NCBI RefSeq assembly: GCF_048569485.1
Contig: NC_134364.1
Coordinates: 125,252,882-125,316,881, forward strand
Reading direction: 5' to 3'
Origin: Anomaloglossus baeobatrachus
Taxonomy: Eukaryota; Chordata; Amphibia; Anura; Aromobatidae
Length of the DNA: 64,000 nt
The notes under the pieces are model-generated. The model saw nothing but the letters and a program-made list of their open reading frames with translations. It was not told the origin of the DNA and ran no database searches. The translations under genes were made by a program, and so were the position numbers. Shown here one piece after another: positions 50,590 to 64,000 of this stretch (the first letter of the stretch is position 1; every line of letters begins with the position of its first letter).

Positions 50590-53230
50590 TAACCACAGGA
50601 TGAGAAGACCGAGACACCGTCACCTGAGGAAGAAGAGACAGAGAAGAGTCAGTTACGGGAAGAGACAGAGAAGAGTCAGCTATGGGAAGAGACAGGAGGC
50701 CTGAGGGAGACCAGACAGAGAAGAGTCAGCTACGAGACGAGACAGAAAAGAGTCAGCTACGGGAAGAGATAGAAGAGTCAGCTACAGAAAGAGACAGAGA
50801 AGAGTCAGCTATGAGAAGAGATAGAAGAGTCAGCTACAGGAAGAGACAGAGAAGAGTCAGCTATGAGAAGAGATAGAAGAGTCAGCTACAGGAAGAGACA
50901 GAGAAGAGTCAGCTATGAGAAGAGATAGAAGAGTCAGCTAGAGGAAGAGACAGAGAAGAGTCAGCTATGAGAAGAGATAGAAGAGTCAGCTACAGGAAGA
51001 GACAGAGAAGAGTCAGCTATGAGAAGAGATAGAAGAGTCAGCTACAGGAAGAGACAGAGAAGAGTCAGCTATGAGAAGAGATAGAAGAGTCAGCTAGGGG
51101 AAGAGACAGAGAAGAGTCAGCTATGAGAAGAGATAGAAGAGTCAGCTACAGGAAGAGACAGGAGGCCTAAGGGAGAAGAGACAGAGAAGAGTAAGTTACA
51201 GGAAGAGACATAGAAGAGTCAGCTATGGGACGAGACAGAGAAGAGTCAGCTACGAGACGAGACAGAGAAGAGTCAGCTACGAGACAAGACAGGAGGCCTG
51301 AGAGAGAAGAGACAGAGAAGAGTCAGCTATAGGATGAGACAAAGAAGAGTCAGCTATGGGACGAGACAGAGAAGAGTCAGCTACGAGACGAGACAGAGAA
51401 GAGTCAGCTATGAGACAAGACAGGAGGCCTGAAGGAGAAGAGACAGAGAAGCGTCAGCCATGGGATGAGACAGAGAAGAGGCAGCTACAGGATGAGACAG
51501 AGAAGAGTCAGCTACGGGACGAGACAGAGAAGAGTCAGCTATGGGACGAGACAGAGAAGAGTCAGATATGGGAAGAGACAGGAGGCCTGAGGGAGAAGAG
51601 ACAGAAGAGTTAGCTACGGGAAGAGACAGAGGAGGCCTGAGGGAGAAAAGACAGAGAAGAGTCAGTTACAGGAAGAGATAGAGAAGAGTCAGCTACGGGA
51701 TGAGACAGAGAAGAGTCAGCTATGGGACGAGACAGAGAAGAGTCAGCTATGGGACGAGACAGAGAAGAGTCAGCTATGGGACGAGATAGAGAAGAGTCAG
51801 CTACGGGAAGAGACAGAGGAGGCCTGAGGGGGAAGAGACAGAGGAGGCCTGAGGGAGAAGAGACAGAAGAGTCAGTTACTGGAAGAGACAGCGAAGAGTC
51901 AGCTACAGGACGAGACAGAGAAGAGTCAGCTACGGGAAAAGACAGAGTCAGCTACGGGAAGAAACAGAGAGGAGTCACTTACGGGAAGAAACAGGAGGCC
52001 TGAAGGAGAAGAGACAGAAAAGTCAGCTACGGGAAGAGACAGGAGGCCTGAAGGAGAAGAGACAGAGAACAGTCAGTTACGGGAAGAGACAGAGAAGCGT
52101 CGCCACGGGACAAGACAGAGAAGAGGCAGCTACGGGACAAGACAGAAAAGAGGCAGCTATGGGATTAGACAGAGAAGAGTCAGCTACGGGAAGAGACAGA
52201 GAATCGTCAGCTACGGGAAGAGACAGAGCAGAGACAACAACAGGACGAGACAGAGAAAAGTCACGTACGAGACGATACAGAGAAGAGTCAAATACGGGAC
52301 GAGACAGAGAAGAGTCAGCTACAGGAAGAGACAGAGAAGAGTCAGCTACGGGAAGAGACAGAGGAAGCCTGAGGGAGAAGAGACAGAAGAGTCAGCTACA
52401 GGAAGAGATAGAAGAGGACTGAAGGAGAAGAGACAGAAGCGTCAGTTACGGGAAGAGACAGAAAAGCGTCAGCTACGGGACGTGACAGAGAAGAGTCAGC
52501 TACGGGAAGATACAGAGGAGGCCTGAGGGAGATGAGACAGAGAATAGTCAGCTATGGGATGAGACTGGAGGCCTGAGGGGGAAGAGACAGAGAAGGCCTG
52601 AGGGAGAAGAGACAGAGAAGAGTCAGCTACGGGAAGAGACAGAGGAGGCCTGAGGGAGAAGAGACAGAGAAGAGTCAGCTACGGGAAGAGACAAAGGAGG
52701 CCTGAGGGAGATGAGACAGAGAAGAGTCAGCTATGGGACGAGACAGGAGGCCTAAGGGGAAGAGACAGAGAAGGTCTGAGGGAGAAGAGACAGAGAAGAG
52801 TCAGATACGTGACGGAGAGGAGGCCTGAGGGAGAAGAGACAGAGAAGAGTCAGCTATGGGAAGAGACAGCAGAGGCCTGAGGGAGAAGAGACAGAGAAGA
52901 CTCAGATACGGGAAGAGATAGAGGAGGCCTGAGAGAGAAGAGACAGAGAATAGTCAGGTACAGGAAGAGACAGAGGAGGGATAAGAAACAGAAGAGTCAG
53001 CTATGGGAAGAGACAGAGGAGGCCTGAGGGGGAAGAGACAGAGAAGGCCTGAGGGAGAAGAGACAGAGATGAGTCAGATACGGGAAGAGACAGAGAAGAG
53101 TCAGCCAAAGGGAGAGACAGAGAACAGTCAGCCACAGGAAGAGACAGACGAGGCATGAAGAGACAGAGAAGAGTCAGCTATGGGAAAAGACAGCCGAGGT
53201 GTGAAGAGACAGACCTATGAAAGTTGTGTC
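50590..53230 (+). repeat. ~23-bp polypurine tandem repeat
   Basis: About 110 loosely conserved units of GAGACAGAGAAGAGTCAGCT plus ACGG. They are mixed with a second unit type, GAGGCCTGAGGGAGAA, which becomes common after 52500. It is purine-rich on the plus strand. Short open frames here are by-products. Confidence 0.96.
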
Positions 53231-53654
53231 AGTCACCCTCAGCACCCCAGATCCATGTCTAATCAATAAGACTATCCATGACTGTCACATGAGAGATGAC
53301 ACTGGACCATTAGACAGACATAGACAGTAAGAGAGATGAGACAGTCAGTAAAGATAAGAGAGATTATAGAAAATAGACGGGAAAGAGACAGTCAAAGAAA
53401 AGTGAGGACACTGGAAGAGAAAGTAACAGATGAGATGGTGATGAGAGATGGAGCTGAAAGAGTCATAGAGCATGAAGAGACAGACATGAGACTGTCAGGG
53501 GGAAAGACGGAGGAGCAGGGTAAAGGGACAGCCCGAGCCAGAGACAGCCGGGACTGTGAGGAGTGCGAGAGAAGAGAGGGCAGAGAGCAGCGGGGAGAGG
53601 CCGGGGAGTGACTGGGATAAAGAGGAAGAGGGATGGGAGGGAGGACTGCAGACT
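53231..53654. other. AG-rich transition sequence
   Basis: Purine-rich but without a clear period; it links the 23-bp and 71-bp arrays. No gene recognised. Confidence 0.5.
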
Positions 53655-56375
53655 ATCACACCACTCATCTCTGGGGATCTGCAGAGCATCACTATTCTGT
53701 TCTCTAGAGGCAAGCGATGTAATAATCTGCAGGATATATCACTCTGTAGATGTCAGGAGGTGGAGGAGCGATGCTCTGCAGAGGTCACTGGTGTAATGCT
53801 CTGCAGGATATATCACTGTGTATACAATGTGGAGTGATGCTCTGCAGAGATGTAAGTGGTCTAATAATCTGCAGATCTAACACTGTGAAAAGGTGGAGGA
53901 GCGCTGTTCTGCAAGGAGGTCAATGGTGTAATAATCTGCTGGGTATATCCCTCCACATAGGAGCTGGAGGAGTGATGCTCTGCAGAGACGTCATTGGTGT
54001 AATAATCTGCAGGATATATTCCTGTGTATAGGAGCTAGAGGAGTGATGCTCTGCAGAGAGGTCAGTTGTGTAATAATGTGCAGAATATATCTCCAGGTAA
54101 AGGAGGTGGAGGAGCGATCCTCTGCACAGAGGTCAGTAGTGTAATACTCTGCAGGATATATCCTTGTGTATAGAAGGTGGAGGAGCAATGCTCTGCAGAG
54201 AGGTTAGTGCTGTAATACTCTGCAGGATATATCACTATGTATAGGTAGAGTGATCCTCTTCAGAGAGGTCAGTGGTGTAATAATCTGCAGATCTAGCACT
54301 GTGACTAGGTGGAGGAGCGATGTTCTGCAGGGAGGTCAGTGGTGTAATAATCTGCAGAATATATCTCCGGGTATAGGAGGTGGAGGAGCGATGCTCTGCA
54401 GAAAGGTCAGTAGTGTAATAATCTACAGATCTAACACTGACTAGGTGGAGGAGTGATGTTCTGCAGAGAGCTCATTGGTGTAATAATCTGCTGGATATAT
54501 CCTTGTGCATAGGAGGTGGAGGAGCGATGCTCTGCAGAGAGGTCTGTGGTGTAATAATCTGCAGGATATATCACTCTGTATAGGAGGTGGAGGAGCGATG
54601 CTCTGCAGAAAGGTCAGTGGTGTAATAATCTGCAGAATATATCACTATGTATAGGGGGTGGAGGAGTGATGCTCTGCAGAGAGGTCAGTGGTGTAATAAT
54701 CTGCAGAATATATCACTATGTATAGGGGGTGGAGGAGTGATGCTCTGCAGAGAGGTCAGTGGTGTAATAATCTGCAGATCTAACACTGTGACTAGGTGGA
54801 GTGATGCTCTGCAGAGAGCTCATTGTATAATAATTTTCAGGATATATCCTTGTGTATAGGATGTGGAGGAACGATGCTCTGCAGGAAAGTCAGTGGTGTA
54901 GTAATCTGCAGAATATATATCCCTGTGTATAGGAGGTGGAGGACTGATGCTCTGCAGTCAGGTCAGTGGTGTAATAATCTGCAGGATATATCCCTGTGTA
55001 TAGGAGGTAGAGGAGTGATGCTCTGCAGAGAGGTCAGTGGTGTAATAATCTGCAGGATATATCCCTGTGTATAGGAGGTGGAGGAGCGATGCTCTGCAGT
55101 CAGGTCAGTGGTGTAATAATCTGCAGGATATATCCCTGTGTATAGGAGGTAGAGGAGTGATGCTCTGCAGAGAGGTCAGTGGTGTAATAATCTGCAGGAT
55201 ATATCCCTGTGTATAGGAGGTGGAGGAGCGATGCTCTGCAGAGAGGTCAGTGGTGTAATAATCTGCAGGATGTATCCCTGTGTATAGGAGGTAGAGGAGT
55301 GATGCTCTGCAGAGAGGTCAGTAGTGTAATAATCTGCAGGATATATCCCTGTGTATAGGAGGTAGAGGAGTGATGCTCTGCAGAGAGGTCAGTGGTGTAA
55401 TAATCTGCAGGATATATCCCTGTGTATAGGAGGTAGAGGAGTGATGCTCTGCAGAGAGGTCAGTGGTGTAATAATCTGCAGGATATATCCCTGTGTATAG
55501 GAGGTAGAGGAGTGATGCTCTGCAGAGAGGTCAGTGGTGTAATAATCTGCAGGATATATCCCTGTGTATAGGAGGTAGAGGAGTGATGCACTGCAGAGAG
55601 GTCAGTGGTGTAATAATCTGCAGGATATATCCCTGTGTATAGGAGGTAGAGGAGTGATGCTCTGCAGAGAGGTCAGTAGTGTAATAATCTGCAGGATATA
55701 TCCCTGTGTATAGGAGGTGGAGGAGCGATGCTCTGCAGAGAGGTCAGTGGTGTAATAATCTGCAGGATATATCCCTGAGTATAGGAGGTGGAGGAGCGAT
55801 GCTCTGCAGAGAGGTCAGGGGTGTAATAATCTGCAGGATATATCCCTGTGTATAGGAGGTGGAGGAGCGAAGCTCTGCAGAGAGGTCAGGGGTGTAATAA
55901 TCTGCAGGATATATCCCTGTGTATAGGAGGTGGAGGAGCGATGCTCTGCAGAGAGGTCAGTGATGTAATAATCTGCAGGATATATCCCTGTGTATAGGAG
56001 GTGGAGGAGCGATGCTCTGCAGAGAGGTCAGGGGTGTAATAATCTGCAGGATATATCCCTGTGTATAGGAGGTGGAGGAGCGAAGCTCTGCAGAGAGGTC
56101 AGGGGTGTAATAATCTGCAGGATATATCCCTGTGTATAGGAGGTAGAGGAGTGATGCTCTGCAGAGAGGTCAGTGGTGTAATAATCTGCAGGATATATCC
56201 CTGTGTATAGGAGGTGGAGGAGCGAAGCTCTGCAGAGAGGTCAGGGGTGTAATAATCTGCAGGATATATCCCTGTGTATAGGAGGTGGAGGAGCGATGCT
56301 CTGCAGAGAGGTCAAGGGTGTAATAATCTGCAGGATATATCCCTGTGTATAGGAGGTGGAGGAGCGATGCTCTGC
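53655..56375 (+). repeat. 71-bp minisatellite
   Basis: About 38 units of GGAGGTGGAGGAGCGATGCT, CTGCAGAGAGGTCAGTGGTG, TAATAATCTGCAGGATATAT and CCCTGTGTATA. The copies at 53655-54900 are degenerate, while those at 54900-56370 are nearly identical, so expansion was most recent on the right. Confidence 0.97.
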
Positions 56376-57289
56376 GGCTCACCTACCTGTGGATGTGTTG
56401 GTCGGGCTGGCTGCTGGGCTGTGAGGACCCGGGGTATATATGGGCCTGCCCTGCTATGGGGTCCCTCTCCCCCCATCCCATAATTACAAAGCATTGATCC
56501 TTACCTCCTGCGATCAATACTGGCAGAGTGCTGCTGGGCGGTGTGCGGCTCGTGGCCCCGGGGCCCGTACACATGATTAGCTGCAGCCCTGTGAGCAGCC
56601 TCCGTGTATCGGCTGGGCCTGGCTGCTCGGAGTCTGGGGGTGTACTGTGTTTCATGGTCTTGTGTGGGTAGAACATAAGTGCCTGTATTCTCTGTCGCCC
56701 GGGAAATACACATCCTATCTGGGAACTCTGAAATCAATGGATGTGAGGCGTCCGGGGAGAGGCGCAGACCCCCGAAACCACATACCGCGCCATCACCTCC
56801 TATACCACCTTAGCAGGATCCACTCCAGGGAAGGCTGAGCGGCAACCGACATGTCTGATCACGTCATTATATCAGTGATGTCATCACCAGAGGGCGGCCT
56901 GACAACCTCACTTATATACGGCCTGGTTGTCAGCAGTAATTACACATTGGGCATGTAGGATAGCGGACGGTGCACTTATAGAGCAGAGTACACAGTATAT
57001 CCAACAGCCAACCCCGGACCCCACACTATCCGCAGCCCCCCCACAGTCTCCATGTGAAGTGAGCCGCTGACGGGAGCTGATGTGACATTGCTGGAAAATG
57101 ATATTGATCATCTCTGGAGCCCGAGAGGATCTGTGACCTTGGGAATGAAGCCACGAGTCTCACCAAATCTAACAACCAGAATCTGTCACCGAAAGGGACA
57201 ACAATCATCCAAATCCCGAGGAGAACTACAAGGCCCAGCATGTGACACACAACTTCTGCAACTCCATACATTCCTCACACGTCTCTTCT
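56376..57289. other. Single-copy island between two minisatellites
   Basis: About 0.9 kb without tandem structure. On the minus strand it has a TATA-like CATATATACC near 56437-56446 and, about 45-60 nt downstream, ACATCCACAG|GTAGGTGAG at about 56385-56395, which would be a strong splice donor. No tropomyosin or other protein coding was recognised. It might be an upstream untranslated exon or chance. Confidence 0.35.
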
Positions 57290-60200
57290 TCATGTGATCG
57301 CGGCTCTATATAATCCTCACACGTCTCTTCTTCATGTGATCGCGGCTCTATATAATCCTCACACGTCTCTTCTTTATGTGATCGCGGCTCTATATAATCC
57401 TCACACGTCTCCTCTTCATGTGATCACGGCTCTATATAATCCTCACACGTCTCCTCTTCATGTGATCGCGGCTCTATATAATCCTCACACGTCTCTTCTT
57501 CATGTGATCACGGCTCTATGTAATCCTCACACGTCTCTTCTTCATGTGATCGCGGCTCTATATAATCCTCACGTCTCTTCTTCATGTGATCACGGCTCTA
57601 TATAATCCTCACACGTCTCTTCTTCATGTGATCACTGCTCTATATAATCCTCACACGTCTCTTCTTCATGTGATCACGGCTCTATATAATATATAATCCT
57701 CACACGTCTCTTCTTCATGTGATCACGGCTCTATATAATCCTCACACATCTCTTCTTCATGTGATCGCGGCTCTATATAATCCTCACACGTCTCTTCTTC
57801 ATGTGATCGCGGCTCTATATAATCCTCACACGTCTCTTCTTCATGTGATCGCGGCTCTATATAATCCTCACACGTCTCTTCTTCATGTGATCCCGGCTCT
57901 ATATAATCCTCACACGTCTCTTCTTCATGTGATCGCGGCTCTATATAATCCTCACGTCTCTTCTTCATGTGATCATGGCTCTATATAATCCTCACACGTC
58001 TCTTCTTCATGTGATCACGGCTCTATATAATCCTCACACGTCTCTTCTTCATGTGATCATGGCTCTATATAATCCTCACACGTCTCTTCTTCATGTGATT
58101 GCGGCTCTATATAATCCTCACACGTCTCTTCTTCATGTGATCATGGCTCTATATAATCCTCACACGTCTCTTCTTCATGTGATCACGGCTCTATATAATC
58201 CTCACACGTCTCTTCTTCATGTGATCGCGGCTCTATATAATCCTCACACGTCTCTTCTTCATGTGATCGCGGCTCTCTATAATCCTCACGTCTCTTCTTC
58301 ATGTGATCGCGGCTCTATATAATCCTCACACGTCTCTTCTTCATGTGATTACGGCTCTATATAATCCTCACACGTCTCTTCATGTGATCGCGGCTCTATA
58401 TAATCTTCACACGTCTCTTCTTCATGTGATCGCGGCTCTCTATAATCCTCACATCTCTTCTTCATGTGATCACGGCTCTATATAATCCTCACACGTCTCT
58501 TCTTCATGTGATCACGGCTCTATATAATCCTCACACGTCTTTTCTTCATGTGATCGCGGCTCTATATAATCCTCACGTCTCTTCTTCATGTGATCATGGC
58601 GCTATATAATTCTCACACGTCTCTTCTTCATGTGATCGTGGCTCTATATAATCCTCACATCTCTTCTTCATGTGATCACGGCTCTATATAATCCTCACAG
58701 TCTCTTCTTCATGTGATCGCGGCTCTCTATAATCCTCACGTCTCTTCTTCATGTGATCACGGCTCTATATAATCCTCACACGTCTCTTCTTCATGTGATC
58801 ACGGCTCTATATAATCCTCACACGTCTCTTCTTCATGTGATCACGGCTCTATATAATCCTCACACGTCTCTTCTTCATGTGATCACGGCTCTATATAATC
58901 TTCACACGTCTCTTCTTCATGTGATCGCGGCTCTATATAATCCTCACACGTCTCTTCTTCATGTGAACCCGGCTTTATATAATCCTCACACGTCTCTTCT
59001 TCATGTGATAGCGGCTCTATATAATCTTCACACGTCTCTTCTTCATGTGATCGCGGCTCTGTATAATCCTCACGTCTCTTCTTCATGTGATCGCGGCTCT
59101 ATATAATCTTCACACGTCTCTTCATGTGATCGCGGCTCTATATAATCCTCACATGTCTCTTCTTCATGTGATCGCGGCTCTATATAATCCTCACACGTCT
59201 CTTCTTCATGTGATCGCGGCTCTATATAATCCTCACACGTCTCTTCTTCATGTGATCGCGGCTCTATATAATCCTCACACGTCTCTTCTTCATGTGATCG
59301 CGGCTCTATATAATCCTCACGTCTCTTCTTCATGTGATCGCGGCTCAATATAATCCTCACACGTCTCTTCTTCATGTGATCGCGGCTCTATATAATCCTC
59401 ACACGTCTCTTCTTCATGTGATCACGGCTCTATATAATCCTAACACGTCTCTTCTTCATGTGAACCCGGCTTTATATAATCCTCACACGTCTCTTCTTCA
59501 TGTGATAGCGGCTCTATATAATCTTCACACGTCTCTTCTTCATGTGATCGCGGCTCTGTATAATCCTCACGTCTCTTCTTCATGTGATCGCGGCTCTATA
59601 TAATCCTCACACGTCTCTTCTTCATGTGATCGCGGCTCTATATAATCCTCAAACGTCTCTTCTTCATGTGATCGCGGCTCTATATAATCCTCACACGTCT
59701 CTTCTTCATGTGATCGCGGCTCTATATAATCCTCACACGTCTCTTCTTCATGTGATCGCGGCTCTATATAATCCTCACGTCTCTTCTTCATGTGATCGCG
59801 GCTCTATATAATCCTCACACGTCTCTTCTTCATGTGATCGCGGCTCTCTATAATCCTCACGTCTCTTCTTCATGTGATCGCGGCTCTATATAATCCTCAC
59901 ACGTCTCTTCTTCATGTGATCACGGCTCTATATAATCCTCACACGTCTTTTCTTCGTGTGATCGCGGCTCTGTATAATCCTCACGTCTCTTCTTCATGTA
60001 ATCACGGCTCTATATAATCCTCACACGTCTCTTCTTCATGTGATCACGGCTCTATATAATCCTCACACGTCTCTTCTTCATGTGATCACGGCTCTATATA
60101 ATCTTCACACGTCTCTTCTTCATGTGATCGCGGCTCTATATAATCCTCACACGTCTCTTCTTCATGTGAACCCGGCTTTATATAATCCTCACACGTCTCT

Positions 60201-63200
60201 TCTTCATGTGATAGCGGCTCTATATAATCTTCACACGTCTCTTCTTCATGTGATCGCGGCTCTGTATAATCCTCACGTCTCTTCTTCATGTGATCGCGGC
60301 TCTATATAATCTTCACACGTCTCTTCCTCATGTGATCGCGACTCTATATAATCCTCACACGTCTTTTCTTCGTGTGATCGCGGCTCTGTATAATCCTCAC
60401 GTCTCTTCTTCATGTGATCACGGCTCTATATAATCCTCACACGTCTCTTCTTCATGTGATCGCGGCTCTATATAATCTTCACACGTCTCTTCCTCATGTG
60501 ATCGCGGCTCTATATAATCCTCACACGTCTTTTCTTTGTGTGATCGCGGCTCTGTATAATCCTCACGTCTCTTCTTCATGTGAACCCGGCTTTATATAAT
60601 CCTCACACGTCTCTTCTTCATGTGATAGCGGCTCTATATAATCTTCACACATCTCTTCTTCATGTGATCGCGGCTCTATATAATCCTCACACGTCTCTTC
60701 TTTATGTGAACCCGGCTCTATATAATCCTCACACGTCTCTTCTTCATGTGATCGCGGCTCTATATAATCCTCACACGTCTTCTTCATGTGATCGCGGCTC
60801 TATATAATCCTCACTTCTCTTCTTCATGTGATCACGGCTCTATATAATCCTCACACGTCTCTTCTTCATGTGATCGCGGCTCTCTATAATCCTCACACGT
60901 CTCTTCTTCATGTGATCGCGGCTCTATATAATCCTCACGTCTCTTCTTCATGTGATCGCGGCTCTATATAATCCTCACACGTCTCTTCTTCATGTGATCG
61001 CGGCTCTATATAATCCTCACATGTCTCTTCTTCATGTGATCGCGGCTCTCTACAATCCTCACGTCTCTTCTTCATGTGATCGCGGCTCTATATAATCCTC
61101 ACACGTCTCTTCTTCATGTGATCACGGCTCTATATAATCCTCACACGTCACTTCATGTGATCGCGGCTCTATATAATCCTCACACGTCTTCTTCATGTGA
61201 TCGCGGCTCTATATAATCCTCACGTCTCTTCTTCATGTGATCACGGCTCTATATAATCCTCACACGTCTCTTCTTCATGTGATCGCGGCTCTCTATAATC
61301 TTCACACATCTCTTCTTTATGTGATCGCGGCTCTATATAATCCTCACACATCTCTTCTTCATGTGATCGCGGCTCTATATAATCTTCACACGTCTCTTCC
61401 TCATGTGATCGCGGCTCTATATAATCCTCACACGTCTTTTCTTCGTGTGATCGCGGCTCTGTATAATCCTCACGTCTCTTCTTCATGTGATCACGGCTCT
61501 ATATAATCCTCACACGTCTCTTCTTCATGTGATCACGGCTCTATATAATCTTCACACGTCTCTTCTTCATGTGATCGCGGCTCTATATAATCCTCACACG
61601 TCTCTTCTTCATGTGAACCCGGCTTTATATAATCCTCACACGTCTCTTCTTCATGTGATAGCGGCTCTATATAATCTTCACACGTCTCTTCTTCATGTGA
61701 TCGCGGCTCTGTATAATCCTCACGTCTCTTCTTCATGTGATCGCGGCTCCATATAATCTTCACACGTCTTTTCTTCGTGTGATCGCGGCTCTGTATAATC
61801 CTCACGTCTCTTCTTCATGTGATCACGGCTCTATATAATCCTCACACGTCTCTTCTTCATGTGATCGCGGCTCTATATAATCCTCACACGTCTCTTCTTT
61901 ATGTGAACCCGGCTCTATATAATCCTCACACGTCTCTTCTTCATGTGATCGCGGCTCTATATAATCCTCACACGTCTTCTTCATGTGATCGCGGCTCTAT
62001 ATAATCCTCACGTCTCTTCTTCATGTGATCACGGCTCTATATAATCCTCACACGTCTCTTCTTCATGTGATCGCGGCTCTCTATAATCTTCACACATCTC
62101 TTCTTTATGTGATCGCGGCTCTATATAATCCTCACACATCTCTTCTTCATGTGATCGCGGCTCTATATAATCTTCACACGTCTCTTCCTCATGTGATCGC
62201 GGCTCTATATAATCCTCACACGTCTTTTCTTCGTGTGATCGCGGCTCTGTATAATCCTCACGTCTCTTCTTCATGTAATCACGGCTCTATATAATCCTCA
62301 CACGTCTCTTCTTCATGTGATCACGGCTCTATATAATCCTCACACGTCTCTTCTTCATGTGATCACGGCTCTATATAATCTTCACACGCCTCTTCCTCAT
62401 GTGATCGCGGCTCTATATAATCCTCACACGTCTTTTCTTCGTGTGATCGCGGCTCTGTATAATCCTCACGTCTCTTCTTCATGTGATCACGGCTCTATAT
62501 AATCCTCACACGTCTCTTCTTCATGTGATCACGGCTCTATATAATCTTCACACGTCTCTTCTTCATGTGATCGCGGCTCTATATAATCCTCACACGTCTT
62601 CTTCATGTGATCGCGGCTCTATATAATCCTCACGTCTCTTCTTCATGTGATCACGGCTCTATATAATCCTCACACGTCTCTTCTTCATGTGATCGCGGCT
62701 CTCTATAATCTTCACACATCTCTTCTTTATGTGATCGCGGCTCTATATAATCCTCACACATCTCTTCTTCATGTGATCGCGGCTCTATATAATCTTCACA
62801 CGTCTCTTCCTCATGTGATCGCGGCTCTATATAATCCTCACACGTCTTTTCTTCGTGTGATCGCGGCTCTGTATAATCCTCACGTCTCTTCTTCATGTAA
62901 TCACGGCTCTATATAATCCTCACACGTCTCTTCTTCATGTGATCACGGCTCTATATAATCCTCACACGTCTCTTCTTCATGTGATCACGGCTCTATATAA
63001 TCTTCACACGTCTCTTCTTCATGTGATCGCGGCTCTATATAATCCTCACACGTCTCTTCTTCATGTGAACCCGGCTTTATATAATCCTCACACGTCTCTT
63101 CTTCATGTGATAGCGGCTCTATATAATCTTCACACGTCTCTTCTTCATGTGATCGCGGCTCTGTATAATCCTCACGTCTCTTCTTCATGTGATCGCGGCT

Positions 63201-64000
63201 CTATATAATCTTCACACGTCTCTTCCTCATGTGATCGCGACTCTATATAATCCTCACACGTCTTTTCTTCGTGTGATCGCGGCTCTGTATAATCCTCACG
63301 TCTCTTCTTCATGTGATCACGGCTCTATATAATCCTCACACGTCTCTTCTTCATGTGATCGCGGCTCTATATAATCTTCACACGTCTCTTCCTCATGTGA
63401 TCGCGGCTCTATATAATCCTCACACGTCTTTTCTTTGTGTGATCACGGCTCTATATAATCCTCACACGTCTCCTCTTCATGTGATCACGGCTCTATATAA
63501 TCCTCACACATCTCTTCTTCATGTGATCGCGGCTCTCTATAATCTTCACACATCTCTTCTTTATGTGATCGCGGCTCTATATAATCCTCACACATCTCTT
63601 CTTCATGTGATCGCGGCTCTATATAATCTTCACACGTCTCTTCCTCATGTGATCGCGGCTCTATATAATCCTCACACGTCTTTTCTTCGTGTGATCGCGG
63701 CTCTGTATAATCCTCACGTCTCTTCTTCATGTGATCGCGGCTCTATATAATCCTCACACGTCTCCTCTTCATGTGATCACGGCTCTATATAATCTTCACA
63801 CGTCTCTTCTTCATGTGATCACGGCTCTATATAATCCTCACACGTCTCTTCTTCATGTGATAGCGGCTCTATATAATCTTCACACATCTCTTCTTCATGT
63901 GATCGCGGCTCTATATAATCCTCACACGTCTCTTCTTTATGTGAACCCGGCTTTATATAATCCTCACACGTCTCTTCTTCATGTGATCGCGGCTCTATAT
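57290..64000 (+). repeat. 42-bp minisatellite, open to the right edge
   Basis: About 160 units of GGCTCTATATAATCCTCACA plus CGTCTCTTCTTCATGTGATC and GC. Units shortened to 38-40 bp recur at intervals. Variant strings recur as higher-order blocks: the pattern beginning at 61237 is repeated at 62025 and 62647, and again near 63480. The 14-codon period leaves both strands open, giving many short frames that are not genes. The array runs off the window. Confidence 0.98.

Noticed and set aside
57290-64000. Many 60-145-codon frames in the 42-bp array
   Set aside because: They repeat the unit on both strands and end only where shortened units shift phase.

Overview
This is vertebrate DNA, most likely from a frog or another amphibian. 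It carries one recognisable host gene, a tropomyosin of the TPM3 type, on the minus strand. Its exons lie between 43056 (start codon of exon 1b) and 24380 (stop codon of the last alternative exon). Eleven coding exons were placed by hand from splice sites and protein sequence: 1b, 3, 4, 5, the mutually exclusive pair 6a and 6b, 7, 8, and three alternative last exons (9a-, 9c- and 9d-type). Exons 1b-3-4-5-6-7-8-9a join in frame to 250 residues, the size of a short tropomyosin. The exons for the long muscle N-terminus (1a, 2) were not found in the 21 kb upstream that the window shows. The amphibian assignment rests on the repeat set: TTAA-targeting T2/Kolobok-like ends, DIRS and Ngaro-like retroelements, Tc1 families, L1, CR1 and Penelope-like copies, and Helitrons.

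Layout. 1-5064 is an internally deleted Tc1-like transposon whose two terminal inverted repeats have each expanded into a minisatellite, in opposite orientations. 5093-20447 is a second Tc1-like element opened up by nested insertions: an L1 LINE, a Harbinger-like element holding a 1-kb T2-like palindrome, and an LTR interrupted by a second Harbinger-like element that itself holds a DIRS retrotransposon. Most junctions keep their target-site duplications. 20782-23432 is a non-autonomous hAT element containing a Penelope-like fragment. 23915-43160 is TPM3, with minisatellites in nearly every long intron and a broken Ngaro-like fossil plus a CR1 LINE between exons 9c and 9a. 43690-45560 is a 30-bp minisatellite upstream of the promoter. 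45783-50174 is a third Tc1-like element, split by a Helitron (which carries a solo LTR) and by another LTR-like insert. 50590-64000 is almost wholly tandem repeats (about 23, 71 and 42 bp units) around one 0.9-kb single-copy island.

How it fits together. The splice architecture of TPM3 is clear. Exon 6a has a 144-nt AG-free zone before its acceptor and exon 6b a 79-nt one, which implies distant branch points as known for regulated tropomyosin exons. The first intron begins, about 20 nt after the exon 1b donor, with a 2.5-kb array that is G-rich on the RNA-like strand. The intron after exon 9a carries a 1.6-kb array that is pure pyrimidine in the RNA. Exon 9d is preceded by seven tandem copies of a ZNF143-like motif. 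The density of minisatellites around one gene suggests a subtelomeric or recombination-prone location, which is an inference. Nearly all long open frames outside TPM3 and the transposons are artefacts of tandem repeats.
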